NCBI GenBank assembly: GCA_028551475.1
Contig: CM052360.1
Coordinates: 16,976,501 to 17,040,500, forward strand
DNA: 64,000 nucleotides
Direction: 5' to 3'
Origin: Casuarina equisetifolia
Taxonomy: Eukaryota; Streptophyta; Magnoliopsida; Fagales; Casuarinaceae
Within the stretch, counting starts at the first letter, position 1; every line of letters starts with the position of its first letter. Below, piece by piece: positions 1 through 13,158 of this stretch. The position numbers and the translations under genes are program-made. The notes under the pieces were generated by a model that saw nothing but the letters and a program-made list of their open reading frames with translations, made no database searches and had not been told where the DNA came from.

Positions 1-132
1 TTGCGTGCAGAATTAATCTTACATTGAAAAAATAGGCCATACCAATGGCTTTCAGATAGAAAGAGAAGAACCAAATTTAAACAATTCCCCAAGGACTGCT
101 TGTTTAGAAGTAACAAATTCTTTACATCATAC

Positions 133-3100
133 CTCCTCTGGTTGGTGACCTCTAGCATGCATGTCAGTCACTGTCTGGTACGCCAGCAGATATAACTTCT
201 CCTTGCAGAAATATTTGATCAGGATATGATAGGTATTATAATCAGGACTGATTGCTAATCCATCCATTTTCCTTAGCATTTCCATTACACTATCCATTTC
301 ACCTACTTTACAGTACGCACAGAGCATTGTGTTCAAGATAACCAAGTCATATCTGTTATACGTGGCTTCAAAATCTTTAGCCAAATGCTTTGCCTCTTCC
401 AAGAGCCCTGCCCGGGAGAATGCCGAAATCATGATACTGTGTGAATAGCCATCTGCCGGCGGAAATACAATTTGTACAGATCAAGCAAAAAAGACAATAG
501 ATATATTTCAAAAATTCAATGCTGAAACCTAAAAACTTTTCAGTTAGAGATCATGTCGGGTTACTTCCATCAGATTTAAGAAAAAGGGTTCATACACAAC
601 TTTAAATTTTACCAGCTAAAATTAATAAGAAATATCAACAAATTACACATTGAAGTTTCCCAGTATCCATCCGTGTCTTTGCAATCATGAAATCCCCCAC
701 TGTAGCTCTACAGATAAAATGTCTCAGGAACTGAACTTCTCAAATAGTTCACGTGAATACAAAAGCGAAAGTTGTTTTCTGCAAGCATCATTTAGGCAAT
801 GCCACAAAATAAATATTCAAGCTCATCAGAGACATCTTTCAAAGCCAATTACATTTTCTTTTAGTGAAAGCCAAAAAATATGTGTACATATATATAAACT
901 AATAGAGTAATATCTAGTATTTTCAGCTTGGAAGGGTAATTTTAGGTGATGAAATACGTTATTTGGTGGCCAGGAGATGCTCAATTTGGTGTTCAATCTG
1001 TAAGGGAGAACATACCTGACCTAACAGATTTCTCCTTCACCATATCAAAGATTGATTTAGCCTCATCTACATGCCCAGCCTTTGCAAGGCCATCCATCAA
1101 TAAACAATAAGGCATCTACAAATCAATTCACATTCTAAGCTCTATAAGTTCGATAAGAAGAATACAAGAGAGATCAAAGAGACCAGCTGTGAAACTGAGG
1201 GGGGGGAGGAAGGAATACAAAGAAAATGAAAACTTGATATTATGAAAAACAACAGCAGTACCTAATGAAGGATGCATAAACTTAAATTGCTTTGTGAAAA
1301 AATAGAAAACCTGAGGAAAACATGACATGGAAATACAAAAGGCCTCAAGCTACAAGTAAAATCACTATGATCAAATCTCTTGAAGCTGAAAGTCACTTGG
1401 CAGTGCATTGCTAGGTAAAGTAACTCTTTTAAGTAGACATGTATAGTATTATACATGTATCAAACATGTGCATATGAATATATATATGGGCCACTGTCTA
1501 GTACAATGACAAAAACATAAGGACGGGCAAGCATGGGTAAACAATGCTGAGACACGAGAGAATCCTATATGGAAAAATACTCAAAGGATAAAATCATATT
1601 GAAATCACCCCTCCCAGGTAGGCATATATGTGCTGCATGTCCAGGCAGCTGTTCTATGTGCAACTAAAGGCAACTAATACATTCAGAGCTAATCTAGTAC
1701 ATGCTTCCCTTTATAATTGAGCAAACAATTTGAACCAGTATTTACAAAGCGAAGGATCTTTGAGAGTCCTATGAGTAATCCCAGAACAAAATCATTATAA
1801 GCAAATCTTTAGTAGGTGAAAGTTGCTTGGAGGGCCACTTTTTGAAGGTCACTTTAGAGGTAGATTATCTAAGAGCATTATGAATAGGAATTTTACAACA
1901 ACTGTTAAGAAAAAACCAATCTCACAATTGGGCATTAAGGAAAAATCATGTTCAAATTCAATGTGTCAAGATTATGTAAAGAACTAAAATAAATCTTTCC
2001 AGATAACATTTAAAAGAATTTCAAGTAAAAAAGATGTAGAAAATCAGCAAGTTTTATGTTTTACATGGCTATGAATTCTAATTAGATGACTCCTCATATA
2101 CCATTTGAGGGTTTGCAACCAACATCTAACAATAAATCTTCTCTGAAGACAAGTTAAATCTCAAGGTTCATTAACCTTAAAAAGTAGTGTACCTCTTCAT
2201 CAGCATAGCCCATGGTTTCCAGCTCAGCTAATAGATCTCTTGACTTTTCAAACAGGCCTCCTCTAACATAAACCTTTAATAAAGTTGTCAGAATTACCTG
2301 CAAGCATTTCGAGTATGAAGGTGAGGAAATACAATAACTAAATCACAGCTTCTGAACACACAAGTCAGAACCAGATGAACACAAAGTGCAGTGAAAAAAG
2401 AAAAGAGAGAAGGTTATATGATAAGATGCAGCCTAATAGACAAAGCAGGCATATCAACAACCAAACCACAGCATATATAAAAAAAAAAAAAAAAAAATTA
2501 AATAAAAAAGTAACTGCAGGCATGAAATAGAAACATATTTGCTAAGCAAAAGATTATATTACATGCCTTAGCAACATCCAGATGTTGATATCTTGAACTA
2601 TGCATCAAGTGAAGGAAAAAAAGGTTGAACAAAAGCAAGCCAAGTGAACAAGAAAATCATCAAGCAACAATGTCATGACTTCAATCAAAGCATATCATCT
2701 GAAAATAATACTCCTAAAATAAGACCAGACAAGATCGGGAAACCTGACTGTGTTGGTTTATTTTCAATATAACAGCATCACCATGAATAAAAGGACTACC
2801 AACTGTAAAAAGAGCCATAGCTCCATTGTTGCCTAATTTGCTCTGATAATTCCTTTACCAAGACCCTACGCTTTAATTAGGGGAGCTTTAAGATAATTTT
2901 GAAAGTTCGGGAGTAGCTCTGCAACTGGGGAAGTGAGGTCTTCACCAAGACCCTACACCTTTCAGGACCATCCTTTCTTTCCTCTTCAGTACCAAGCTAT
3001 AGAAATCTTGGACCTCAAAGACAGCTGTGAGGTATTGCTCTAATTGCTAGCATTTAGAGTATGTAACTGAAAACACACAAATGGACGCACAAATATAAAA

Positions 3101-6100
3101 GCTGTCCAGAAAATTTACCTCAGAAGCACTCCCCACCTCAATAAATTTTCTCTTCTATGGCCCTGATTTGATACAACAAGCAGCTCTATACTCTATTAGT
3201 TTTTCTTTTCCTTTAATTAATTGAATCTGCTATAGTTAGTCTCTTATATTGAATTAAGGAGCTCCTGCCCACCAAACTAAGTTTCTAATTGTTTAACTAG
3301 CTTCCTTTCATAAAATGAATTTAGTTTATCATGTTAGATTGATTCATGTTGCTCTATTCTGTATAACTCTTAAAGTTCCAAAAATGAATGGATTGGGCTT
3401 CTTTAAGATGGTCTGGTACTGTAGAATTTTGTAAATACTAATTTCTCATTAATTTAAAAGAAGAAATGAAATCAAATCATATTGAGGTGAGTAGATTATA
3501 TGCTGATAAACCCTGCAATCCACTGACATTTCCGAAATAGTACATGTAGAACTCTAATAAACTATAGCAGTAAATAATCATGCAAAGCTCTCCAAAATAG
3601 CATCACAAACCTGCCAATAAAAGGAGATGGCTAATGTGACAATGATGAAAGGACTTAAAACAGAGGCCGAGGGTCAAGATGGAATTGGATCAAGGAAGAG
3701 GACGAGGGCAATAATAGTGTCATGGAAGAAGTTTTAGACTTGTGTATTCTTCCTTTTTATGACAGCTATAGAACACTAAAGTTTGTGCATCACTGAACAG
3801 TGTTCTCGAAAAACTTGGTATAACCTTTGGGTTGATATGGACGTGCTTTTCTTATAAGGTAATCCGAATAACTGTTTCATTTTCATTTTGATTAAGTTAC
3901 AATTTCAGTTAATTGCTCAATATTGAGCACTTCCAAGTTATCAGCAGAAAACACAAAGCCATCGGAAACATTCTAATGGCAAGACCTAGCAGAAACTCAA
4001 CACTTGGGAAGGAGGGAGGAAAAAAAACAACCATACAAGTTCAAGAAAGCGATATTTTATTGGCAAAGTAAACATTAAAACAAACCTTGTTTGGTACTAA
4101 CCCTGCAGATTTCATATTCTGAACCAACTCATCAGCCTTTTTATAATTTCCACTAGCTGAATAAGCATTGAGCAAAGAACTGTAGTGAAATAAATTTGGC
4201 AAATGCCCTTCATCTTTCATCTGGTTAAAATAGCTCTCCGCCTCTTCCCATTTGTTATTTGAAGCACAAACAGCTAGAAGCGACCCATAAATTACACTAT
4301 CCATGAGCAGCCCATTATGTCGAAGCTCCTGAACCAGCTCTAATGCCTTAGAATAACCATGTTTCTCTTTAATACAACCTGCAAGCAGCTAAGGATGACA
4401 ACAGATTGTGGTCATGATGAAACTCAACAACAGAACGTATCAAAATTATAACTACTAAAGAATAGTGAGCACAACAGATCTTTGTCTTCGCAAAAGATTA
4501 TTGTGCTATATAGACATCTCAATAATGTCAAAGGATCTATTATGCCTACATCACCCTTGAGCTGAGTGCATTTTACTAACTAAGCATAATCATGAATGAC
4601 TGATATCTAAATGTAAAAGTAAAGCAAGCAGTAGAATTTTAATTTAAACTACTATTTGCCACAGAAAGTACATTCGCTGGAAAGCATGGCTGTGGTTTCA
4701 TGTAGGAATACCTAAATATGGTTCTTCTTTACAATAAAATGCATAGATTCCTGCAACCATAACATAAAATAATTTGTTAATTTAAACAACATTTCATTTC
4801 TTTGTAAAATAAAATAAAGGTTGTGGTTGGTTCCACTAAAACCATACAGAAAAGTTTCCCTTGATTCTTTCTTAATTAATAACTTTGTAGAATTTACATG
4901 CGATCTCATTTCTGAGCTATTGTCTTTAAGAATGCTACTTTGTAAACTTAAAAAGATGATCAATATGAACTCAAAAGTTGAAGAAATAGTTAGAGTTTCC
5001 ATTTACAAAGTAGCATCCAGTATTAAAGCAATGTGGTCATGATTTTACTATGCATATGTAGCCATCTACATCAATATTCATACAACTCATGTTAGCTGTT
5101 CTGCAGCAAAAAAATTCAGTTCTCACAACTTTCTGCAATCTTTATATAAACAAAGGTGGAAAAACAAGTGTTAACATGAAAACTAGAAAGCCTGAACTAC
5201 TCTTTGATAGTCAGAAGTGTCCTATTGCAATGTATTATCATTATGTAGCTGAGTGCGGCAGCGATTCCAGGTCACATGAACAACTAGTGCTTACAAATGC
5301 TAGAGGAAAACGTGGTATTACATAATATGTAATGAAATAGCCTACCGTGCTATATGTAAATGCATCTGGTATTAAACCATCCTGCTTCATCTCATGAAAC
5401 AATTTCATGCTTCTATCAAGCTTGCCATTCCTGACCAGACAACTAAGAACGGAATTGCATATGACCACATTGCTTTTGGCTGATTCATCTTGAATGCTGT
5501 TGTATATCTCTATCACCTTCACAGGATTTAGGCCCTTCCCCACGAACTTCATATAACAGCTATAAGATGAAGCATTTATCTTCTGATTTTGTTGCATCCA
5601 TTCAAAAAGCTGCAATGATTTGCAGACTTGAGATAACTATTATCGGCAATAATGGAACCAAAATTAAAGAATATAATTAACAAGCTTATCATTGAGGGGC
5701 AGAGAAGAAAATTTTCGTTCACTCAAATACCATATTATTTCATACTTAATCATATGGGAAAGCAATAAGATCCATTAAGCTGTGAGGGAGAACAAGAAGT
5801 AAATAAGTCTTTTGAAAGCCAAGATGAATCCTAACTGGCAGTTAGACTAATGAAAAATGATTAATAATGAGAATAAAGAGGTTTACAGAAATTTGTCCCA
5901 CATTTCAAGTTACAACTTACAAGACCCTTATTACAAAGTGGTTTAGAATCCTGACATTCTTTCGATATTTACATCATGGCAGAGAACAAAATTTTCTTCA
6001 CTTGGATACCATATCATTTCATACTAAATCATAAGGGAAAATGATAAGACCCATTGAGCTGTGGAGTAGGAAGACAAAGATTTAGTTCATGCACTCACAA

Positions 6101-8854
6101 GAACTTATCAGCAACTTCCAAATTTTAACCCATCCAAATTCTGCTCCTTGCCATGGAGGAATTCCAAATTTTGAGGAAAAAAAAAAGAAAAGAAAAAAAA
6201 GAGGTTGCATTTTAGCGCAGATTTTATTACCTTGAAAACCATGGCAATCACCGACAACCCTATTGGACTTCATACTTCAATATTTTTATATTATGTTAAC
6301 GAAACATGAATTAAAAAAAAAAAAAAAAAGTGATACACAGTCAGATTTCACAATTATGTACATTAAAAGAATTCAACATTCCGAAAGCTCAAAAGTCAAC
6401 TAGGAGCTGCGAAAGTGGGAGGCTTGTCCTATTTTCCTTCCCATCCACTCAACCTTTGTGTCTCCTTTCCCTCCCTTTTCCATGAAAAACAACATGGAGG
6501 GAAACATACTTGACCTCTCCCTTCCCAACCTTTCCCTTTCTGCATACCTTTTTCTCCCTCAGTTTTTACATCCCTACCAAACAAAGCCTCAGGGCATGAG
6601 AATAGTCTAGTAGTAAAAGCCGATGCCCTTTTATTGAAAAGCCAACACATTATTGATCCAATCCTAGTTTCTCTCTTATTTTTCTTTTACCACAGCTCCT
6701 TTGCTGTGAGGACATCAATTTCTAAAATCTCATTCATTCACTTCTTTAAACAAATTTTATAATGAATGAAGAAGAATGTGTACTAAGATCATAGTGCAAT
6801 CCCATCATACCAGCAATCATTCATTTAGACAGCCCATTAAGGGGCAGAGTAAATACATTAGAATGTAACCGTAAAAACCTCACAATCTATTTCTTCCAAA
6901 CCCAAATAATGGTATTAGATGACAAAGCACAGTACTAGGGCTTGTATCACCTTGACTCTTAAAGTTTCAAGGTTAACAAACACAATCAGACAGACAGTTT
7001 CACATTGATTTAACATGTATTTACTCTCTATGTAACTGAACAACGAAGTAAGCAGAATATATTTGCCCTTAATGAATGGGGAATCAACTCCAGTTCATGA
7101 GATATTTGAATGCCAAAATGAAATGAATAACCTAGTGAAGCAGTCATAGGTAAGTTCAAAGATAACTGCAGATTTGTACTGACTCCTTATGAATGAGATA
7201 TCTGCATCTAAGTTTCTACTGATAGAGATAGAAAAAACCTTTGGGCTTGGTTTTATTCTAGGTTCATATCAAGAAATGCTATGTTTAAATCAGCAAAAAT
7301 ATCCATTATAAGTATCTTGTTATCAGATAAACAAAAAGGGTAAAGTTGGGTTAACAAATTAAAGAACTTTGCAACAAGCACCAGACATATGTGTACACGC
7401 CATAGAATAAGGCAAAACTGAAGAATACACATCAAACAGACTTCGATGCAATAGAATTTTTGATTACTTGCCTTCCGTCACTCTCATTGTGAATGTTTAA
7501 CCAACTCTAGCTATGAGAAAGGTAGCTACCAATTTGATATAGATAACCATCTACCAAAACGTTCACAAGAAATGTCCAGCTACCTGAGAAAGATCCTGGA
7601 ATCTGTTTTGCTCCCCACAACGTCGCAAAATGGCATTCAAGTCTTGCACCTTCAATATCTCCCCTAATCTGCAGTAATATTACACAAAATTCAGCAGAAG
7701 ATTTTCCTTGCAGAAAAAGATTATTCCAAGATTTGAGTAATGAAGCAAACACAAGATCAGCACAATGACCATGTGAATTCTCCTTTTTTTTCCCCTTTCT
7801 TGGTGGCCTGAAGATAGGAGAATCAGTGTACATAAATTTGAATGCATCCAAAAAGGTTCCGAATGACACTAAACCGAATAAAGAAAATTCTGTATTTGTG
7901 CTCCAGACAAGCTTAAGTTTAATCGTAGCATTTTCTTGAAATGTAAGGGGAAAAACCACCCTGCTGACAGTGTTACCAACAAAGAGAATAATAAATGCAA
8001 AGAAAAAACCTAAAATTCATTCCAAGAATTCTCATTTACGATAGATCACTGCCCTGATGTCCAGGAGGTTTCCTGAAGAATTAATTAAATAAATAAATAA
8101 ATAAAAGGCATTCTCCATATAAAGATGCAGACAAATATCTAACCATGATGAAAATGTGCCACTTGAAAGCACCTAGTATAAGGGTGATTAACCACCGAAA
8201 GGAAAGCTAGTGACGACTACTCGAGAGATTTCGATAGTACGAATGAAATGAAATGCAATAAAGAGCAACCAAACTAGGCCACTAGATATAAAACCCAGTT
8301 AAGATTTGAACAAAAAGCTAAAGTTCATGAACGAACTCCACAGAAATAGCAAAGACATAAACAACCAGTGCATAACCATGACTTAAATAAAAAGAACATT
8401 TTATTTCTCCCTTACTAATAAGCCAGATGATATGCACTTCTTAACTCCATAAAACATTGGGTGAAACAAAGCTACAAAGTAACCAAATTGACATAAGAAA
8501 CACAAATAAAAGAAAGACACAGTACCTTGCAAGAGCTGCGCCCAAATCAGAGGCCTGCTCTACTTTAAGGATGGCAGATTGCCTTTCTAAGTAAGACCGC
8601 GAATGGCGTCTCTTACGAACCTTGGAACCCGAGTCATTTCCATTAATCTTCTTAACACGACCGGATGGTTCTTCAACAAGCGTTCTTCTTGTTGTCGCTG
8701 CCGTTAGGGGCGTTACAGTGAGTTGCTGAGAGTTCCTCGTGGCTAAACTTGCTGCAATGGTGGAAGGGGATACGTAAGGAACATTCGGAGAAGGCACGGA
8801 TAAAGGGCGGAAGAGAGTATGGTGAAACCCAGAGCAGAGCACGGACCTGTCCAT
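133..8854 (-). CDS. EMB3103: Pentatricopeptide repeat protein, At1g10910/EMB3103-like (3' end off window)
   Basis: Seven coding exons are visible on the minus strand: 8854-8526, 7668-7584, 5609-5346, 4388-4086, 2297-2193, 1115-1016 and 452-133. Every junction has GT-AG borders and keeps phase, giving 502 codons; the gene continues past position 1. I chose the ATG at 8854 because the residues after it form a Ser/Thr-rich, acid-poor leader (MDRSVLCSGF...) like a plastid transit peptide; an in-frame ATG at 9016 is possible but less natural. The body has repeated 35-residue PPR units, for example around SNVVICNSVLSCLVRNGKLD and YDLVILNTMLCAYCKVGEMD, with no DYW or E tail seen. From memory the chain resembles Arabidopsis At1g10910 nearly end to end; that protein is about 660 residues, so roughly 160 are missing here. 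P-class PPR proteins bind organelle RNA. Plastid location and an essential role in embryos are inferred from the Arabidopsis relative. Confidence 0.9.
5698..6083. repeat. Imperfect direct repeat of about 105 bp inside PPR intron 2
   Basis: Two related blocks, 5698-5804 and 5978-6083, share ordered segments: a GGCAGAGAA start followed by AAAATTTTC, then an ATACCATAT...TTTCATACT...AATCATA...GGGAAA segment, then ...AAGA.CCATT.AGCTGTG. They lie about 280 bp apart in the 1,974-bp intron between PPR coding exons 2 and 3. The spacing and mismatch level suggest an old local duplication. No coding content is seen in either copy. Confidence 0.7.
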
Positions 8855-9030
8855 CAGTATCGGACATGAAAGAGAGGTGGAAGGAACTAGGGGACCTGAA
8901 TACAGCAGGGCTTTATCTTCCAAGAATTGGGAAGTCGTAGAAAACAATTTTGTAGTAAAAGAATTTTTATTTACCGTCACGCCGCTTATGAAATAAATAT
9001 TCCAAAAGTTAGGCAAATAAAGAAGAAGTA
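8855..9030 (-). promoter_or_regulatory. Presumed 5' leader and promoter side of the PPR gene
   Basis: This is the stretch just upstream of the chosen PPR start codon. It is in frame with the coding exon but reads as poor protein, and it becomes very AT-rich beyond about 9010. I see no clear TATA box or defined start site, so the call rests on position only. Confidence 0.35.
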
Positions 9031-10097
9031 TTTAAGTATCTGAACTTTTTAAAACTATTTAATCTTACATGTATTATTAAATATTTAACTCAATCGAGTA
9101 CACATATTATGTGAGTTTAAAAAAGTTAAGTTTGACACTGAGTATGTATATAATTAAACGTGTTAATTTAAACAAAAGTTTTTTATGTCAACTTAAATAA
9201 CAGAGTAAAGCATACACAACTTATTGATTTATATATAATTAGAGGAATTCAAAAAATAAGAAAATTCAAAGTGTAGAGGCAACTTTTAAAGTGCTAATTA
9301 TTGCTTATAACATATCAAATATTTAATACATCTTTGAAGTTGGAGAACTTTATAGATTAGAAGCATGTAAAGTAAATTAAGAGAGGATTCAAAAAATTAT
9401 TGTAAGAGTGGGAGAGGAAGCCCACCACCGCTAGTCAAAATATGGTCCAATACTCTAAAAAATTCATAATTCCATTTATTTACAAAAGATGTAAGATATT
9501 TTGAATTTGAAACTTTTAATATATAGTCATATATTATTTTACATTTTCATTCAAAATATCTATAAACATTATTTACTAAATGTAAATAATGACTTAAATT
9601 GACTTAAACACAAAAGTAATAATTTGTCCCAATCAAAACACCAATTTTATATTTATTGTGTTTCTCCTTTTCCAACTAGCTTTTAGATTTTAGGCAACAG
9701 ATCCTTAGTTTAACCGTGTAATACTTGAAACAACTCATGTTGTAATCAAAACTTGAATTAGGAAAAAAATTAAGATTTGACATATTAGAGAGATTAAATT
9801 ACTTTGCTTCTCAAATGATTTTCTTTGCCATATATCTATTTTCTTACAAAAGAAACTTTCATTGTTATTGTGATCTTATTTTACTGGCTTTTTATACCTC
9901 TATTCCCATGAGTAACCAAATAAATACTTTAGGGTTTTTTATGATAACCTTTGTTCCTTTATATATGATCTAAAACTCATCTATTAACTAGTTTATAGGA
10001 TACATTGAAAGAGTCAAATTGAGGATCAAGAGAGTGAAGTATGAAATAAATTTATTGAGATTTCATCCTACACTAAAAATAAAAGTTTTATTATTAA

Positions 10098-10327
10098 GGT
10101 CTTATATGAGTTAGTGTTTCTTTTACTTTATTAGTACTTTTGAGAGAATACCACAGAGTCAGTTAATATGGTATCAAAGTAGGTTTTTTCCCTTTGGTTG
10201 ATAGCCAAGAGGCCTTCCACGTTAATTAAATGTTACTTCTTTCATTTTTGGGGCCATATATGAGTTGATGCTTCTATTCCCTTATTAGGAACACTTTTAA
10301 GACAATACGATGGGTCCCACTTAATAG
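10098..10327. repeat. Duplicated 75-bp unit with primer-binding-site-like motif
   Basis: Copies at 10098-10169 and 10252-10327 share the pattern ATATGAGTT...TTCT...TTATTAG.A..ACTTTT...A.A...CA.TTAATA, with a period of about 154 bp. The first copy is followed at 10169-10183 by TGGTATCAAAGTAGG, close to the TGGTATCAGAGC motif that primes many plant LTR elements. An old TRIM or LTR fragment is the likely source; no TG...CA termini or target duplication could be fixed. Confidence 0.45.
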
Positions 10328-11629
10328 AATCAACAAAGCCTATATATATCAAAACTCAACCAACGACGTCTGATTTCTATAATATATTTGCACATCCCTT
10401 TGAAATAGTCAATTGATTTGGTTGAAGGCATTTTCATTTAGATGCAAGCCAAAGTTTGATCAAAACTAAAATAGTTTTTCAAAAGCTTTTCATTCCGAAA
10501 TGTCTTCAAATCCAATTTCCTCACACGAATTCAAGGCCATGAAGAAATGAATAAATCGCCATTAAGCAATCTAATGTGAAGAATTGCCTTGTAACAATGT
10601 AAGCATTTAAGCTATGATTATTCAAATGATTCGGGTCTTTTAGAAGAAAATATGAACGTCTGATATCAAAACACAAGACGAACCACCAACCCACAAAGCC
10701 CAGCCTAACTTCACTGCTTCCCCTATCTACAGTGAGGACAAAACACCAACAGCCTAAGCCCAACGCAATCAACGTCACAAATCTTTCCTATGATTTCTAA
10801 GCCCGTCATCTCTACCACCAGAGAGGCACAAAAGAGCTAACTTTGTTTCCTCTAGAGAGAGAGAGAGAGAGAGGAATCGGTGAAAAAGAGAATAAAACAA
10901 AAGGTAGCTGAAAAAAAGTAACAACAGAGGTCTACTTACTCTCACTAGTTTTTTGTTGTTTCCCTTGAGTTGAAATTTGGTGAAGTTGATGATGTAAATT
11001 CATCATTAGTTAATATAACATGCATTTTAGGTAGTTAACTTTGACTCACATAAAATTATCTTTTTAAAAAGTATATCTTCAGGTCCTGAATATTATCTAA
11101 ACTTTTGGATTAGCATCCAAGTAACCCAGATTAAATTATTGCCAGAATTTTCCCTAGAAAATTAGAGTATGGCATCAGAAGATATGCTGCTTTTTGATTG
11201 TGTTGCTATCTTTTCAAGCCTGATATTGGAGAACAAGGCTTTAGTTATTCTGTTATTCTAGAAGAAAGTTAGCCATTCATGTTGTTTTACGTAGAATAGA
11301 CTCGAAATGTACATTGAATTCACTTAAAGATGCCCTCATGGAATGGTCTTGAAAGTTTGATTTTGAAAGAGAATAATTTCCTTAGTATGTTCGTTGCTCT
11401 TTTTTTTTTTTTTTTTTTATCAAGATCAGCAAAAAGGCAATATGAAAATTACTTTGTTCGTCAATTTGGCTGCCAATTGGTTGAATCTTCTTGAACCTTT
11501 ATGCTAATGTGGGGGTTTTTTTTGACATAGAAAGATTGCTAAAGTTACTGAATTGCAGAGTGGTGGTGAAATCAAGTGGGTGAGATTTAAATTCAGTGAT
11601 TAGCTTTAAACGTCATTTTCCAGAGGAAT

Positions 11630-12085
11630 CACAGAATGTCCCTACACTTTTTTCCTGGTTCTAAGCATATGGTATGGGACAAAATCACTCCACTTTACCC
11701 CTCCAATTGTTACACAAGCCACAACAAAACTAGCAAAAACTATACACATAACTTAATTAACAATTGCTTATTTATTCTTAGAAAAGGTAGCTGAATTGTC
11801 ATTCACGAATCTCATTGATTAGTGGTGGATATGAATCAGATTCCTCAAGTAAAGCCAAAACGAGCAGATAGAGAAAAGAATAAGATGCTTTAATTAAAAA
11901 AATCAGAGGTGGGATTAGCTTTTTATCCAGGGGCTTGTTGCTTCCTTTCATTTGGGAACAACATTGTAAGGAAAGGAAAGGAAAAGGGCAGTATTACCAA
12001 CCAGAGTACCCAACACAGCATTTCTTTTTGCCTTCTAAAGTAACTTCGAAAAGTAAGCTGGATGTAAAAGGCCATGAAAACCTTG
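11630..12085. repeat. Dispersed repeat, copy A (partner at 17065-17375)
   Basis: This block shares an ordered run of matching segments with 17065-17375: AATGTCCCTAC, then TGAATTGTCATTC.CGAATCTC, then a CTTTCATTTG.GAACA segment, then a purine-rich stretch ending in GGGCA, then a motif containing ...GGCCATG. Both copies are on the plus strand. Neither encodes a recognisable protein. It is probably an old copy of a non-coding mobile element or a segmental duplication. Confidence 0.65.
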
Positions 12086-12820
12086 AAGAACTGTCAAAAT
12101 AACTTCGGTCAAAAACTGCGGGTCCAAAATGAGGAAAAGAGTGTATTTTTTTAGTTCTCTTGGAATTTGACAAAAGGAAAGCGATCACGATGAATTCTTG
12201 AAAGGTATACAAGTTTCAAGGAAACACGCCATCTAACTTTGTGGATTAGAGGTATAGGAAAATAATTAAAAAATATTTAAGGTATACATACATACATATA
12301 TGCCATTTATATGGAATTCCTTTGTTAAGACTATTATTTCAAAAGCCTTAGAGTTGAAGGCTAATTAGAAATTACTTCATTTTGATTGTTAAATTCTATC
12401 ACATTTTTGAGCCAATGTCTTGATAGCTTACTCTATGGCAGCTTGTATTGTTGGCATTCCACTTCTCTTCTCCTTCTCAACTGACTAGGCCCCATACAGG
12501 CTAGCTCCCACCCAGATGTTTGCTTATGCCAAGGTTTGAACTTAGAATATGAGATTAGTTTTAATACCAAACTTAGTTACATGTCCATGTATGAAAGGAC
12601 ATAACAAGCCGCTTCGGCTTTATAATTGGGTCAAAATCTAGTGAAAATTTTGATTTGCGCATTCTACATATAATAAGAGAGAATTTATCTCAAATAAGGC
12701 TTAGGATTTCCTAGAGCTAAAAACTGATAAAAGATCAATTAATTTGGACCATTAGATGCTTTCAATGGAATTAGCATTTCTTTTTAAGAAGTCAAGCTAT
12801 TTGTAAGAGTGACATATTTG

Positions 12821-13158
12821 TTATGGTATGAAGGATGGTCCATATTGTTAAAGAATATGATGAATTTTCTGTTTTAAGGATTTTTTTTTTACTAGACTTT
12901 GAGAATGATATGAGTTTTTTGTAATGGTAGTATCAAAATTAACATGATTGTGATCTCTCATTGATTTGAATTCACACCTTATGGCATTATATAGGCCAAT
13001 TATTGGCCCAACGTGTTTAGGAAATATATTATGGTATGAACATTAAATCTCATATTGCTAAAAATATGATGAAATTTTTCGTTAAAAGAATTTCCATATT
13101 TTCAAGTCAGCTTTCAGAAGAATATGAGCTCCTAACAACATGGTACAATTAGACCATG
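12821..13158. repeat. Duplicated 110-bp unit ending in a primer-binding-site-like motif
   Basis: TTATGGTATGAA starts related blocks at 12821 and 13029 (period 208 bp); both continue with CATATTG.TAAA.AATATGATGAA and a later GAATATGAG-like segment. The second is followed at 13141-13158 by TGGTACAATTAGACCATG, a degraded version of the TGGTATCAGAGCCATG seen after plant 5' LTRs. A further TTGATATCAGAGTTAAAC lies at 13488-13505. Together they suggest overlapping LTR or TRIM remnants. Confidence 0.45.

Noticed and set aside
8441-9016. PPR translation starting at the ATG at 9016 and running through 8441
   Set aside because: The part after 8526 runs into intron 1, and the part before 8854 is not protein-like.
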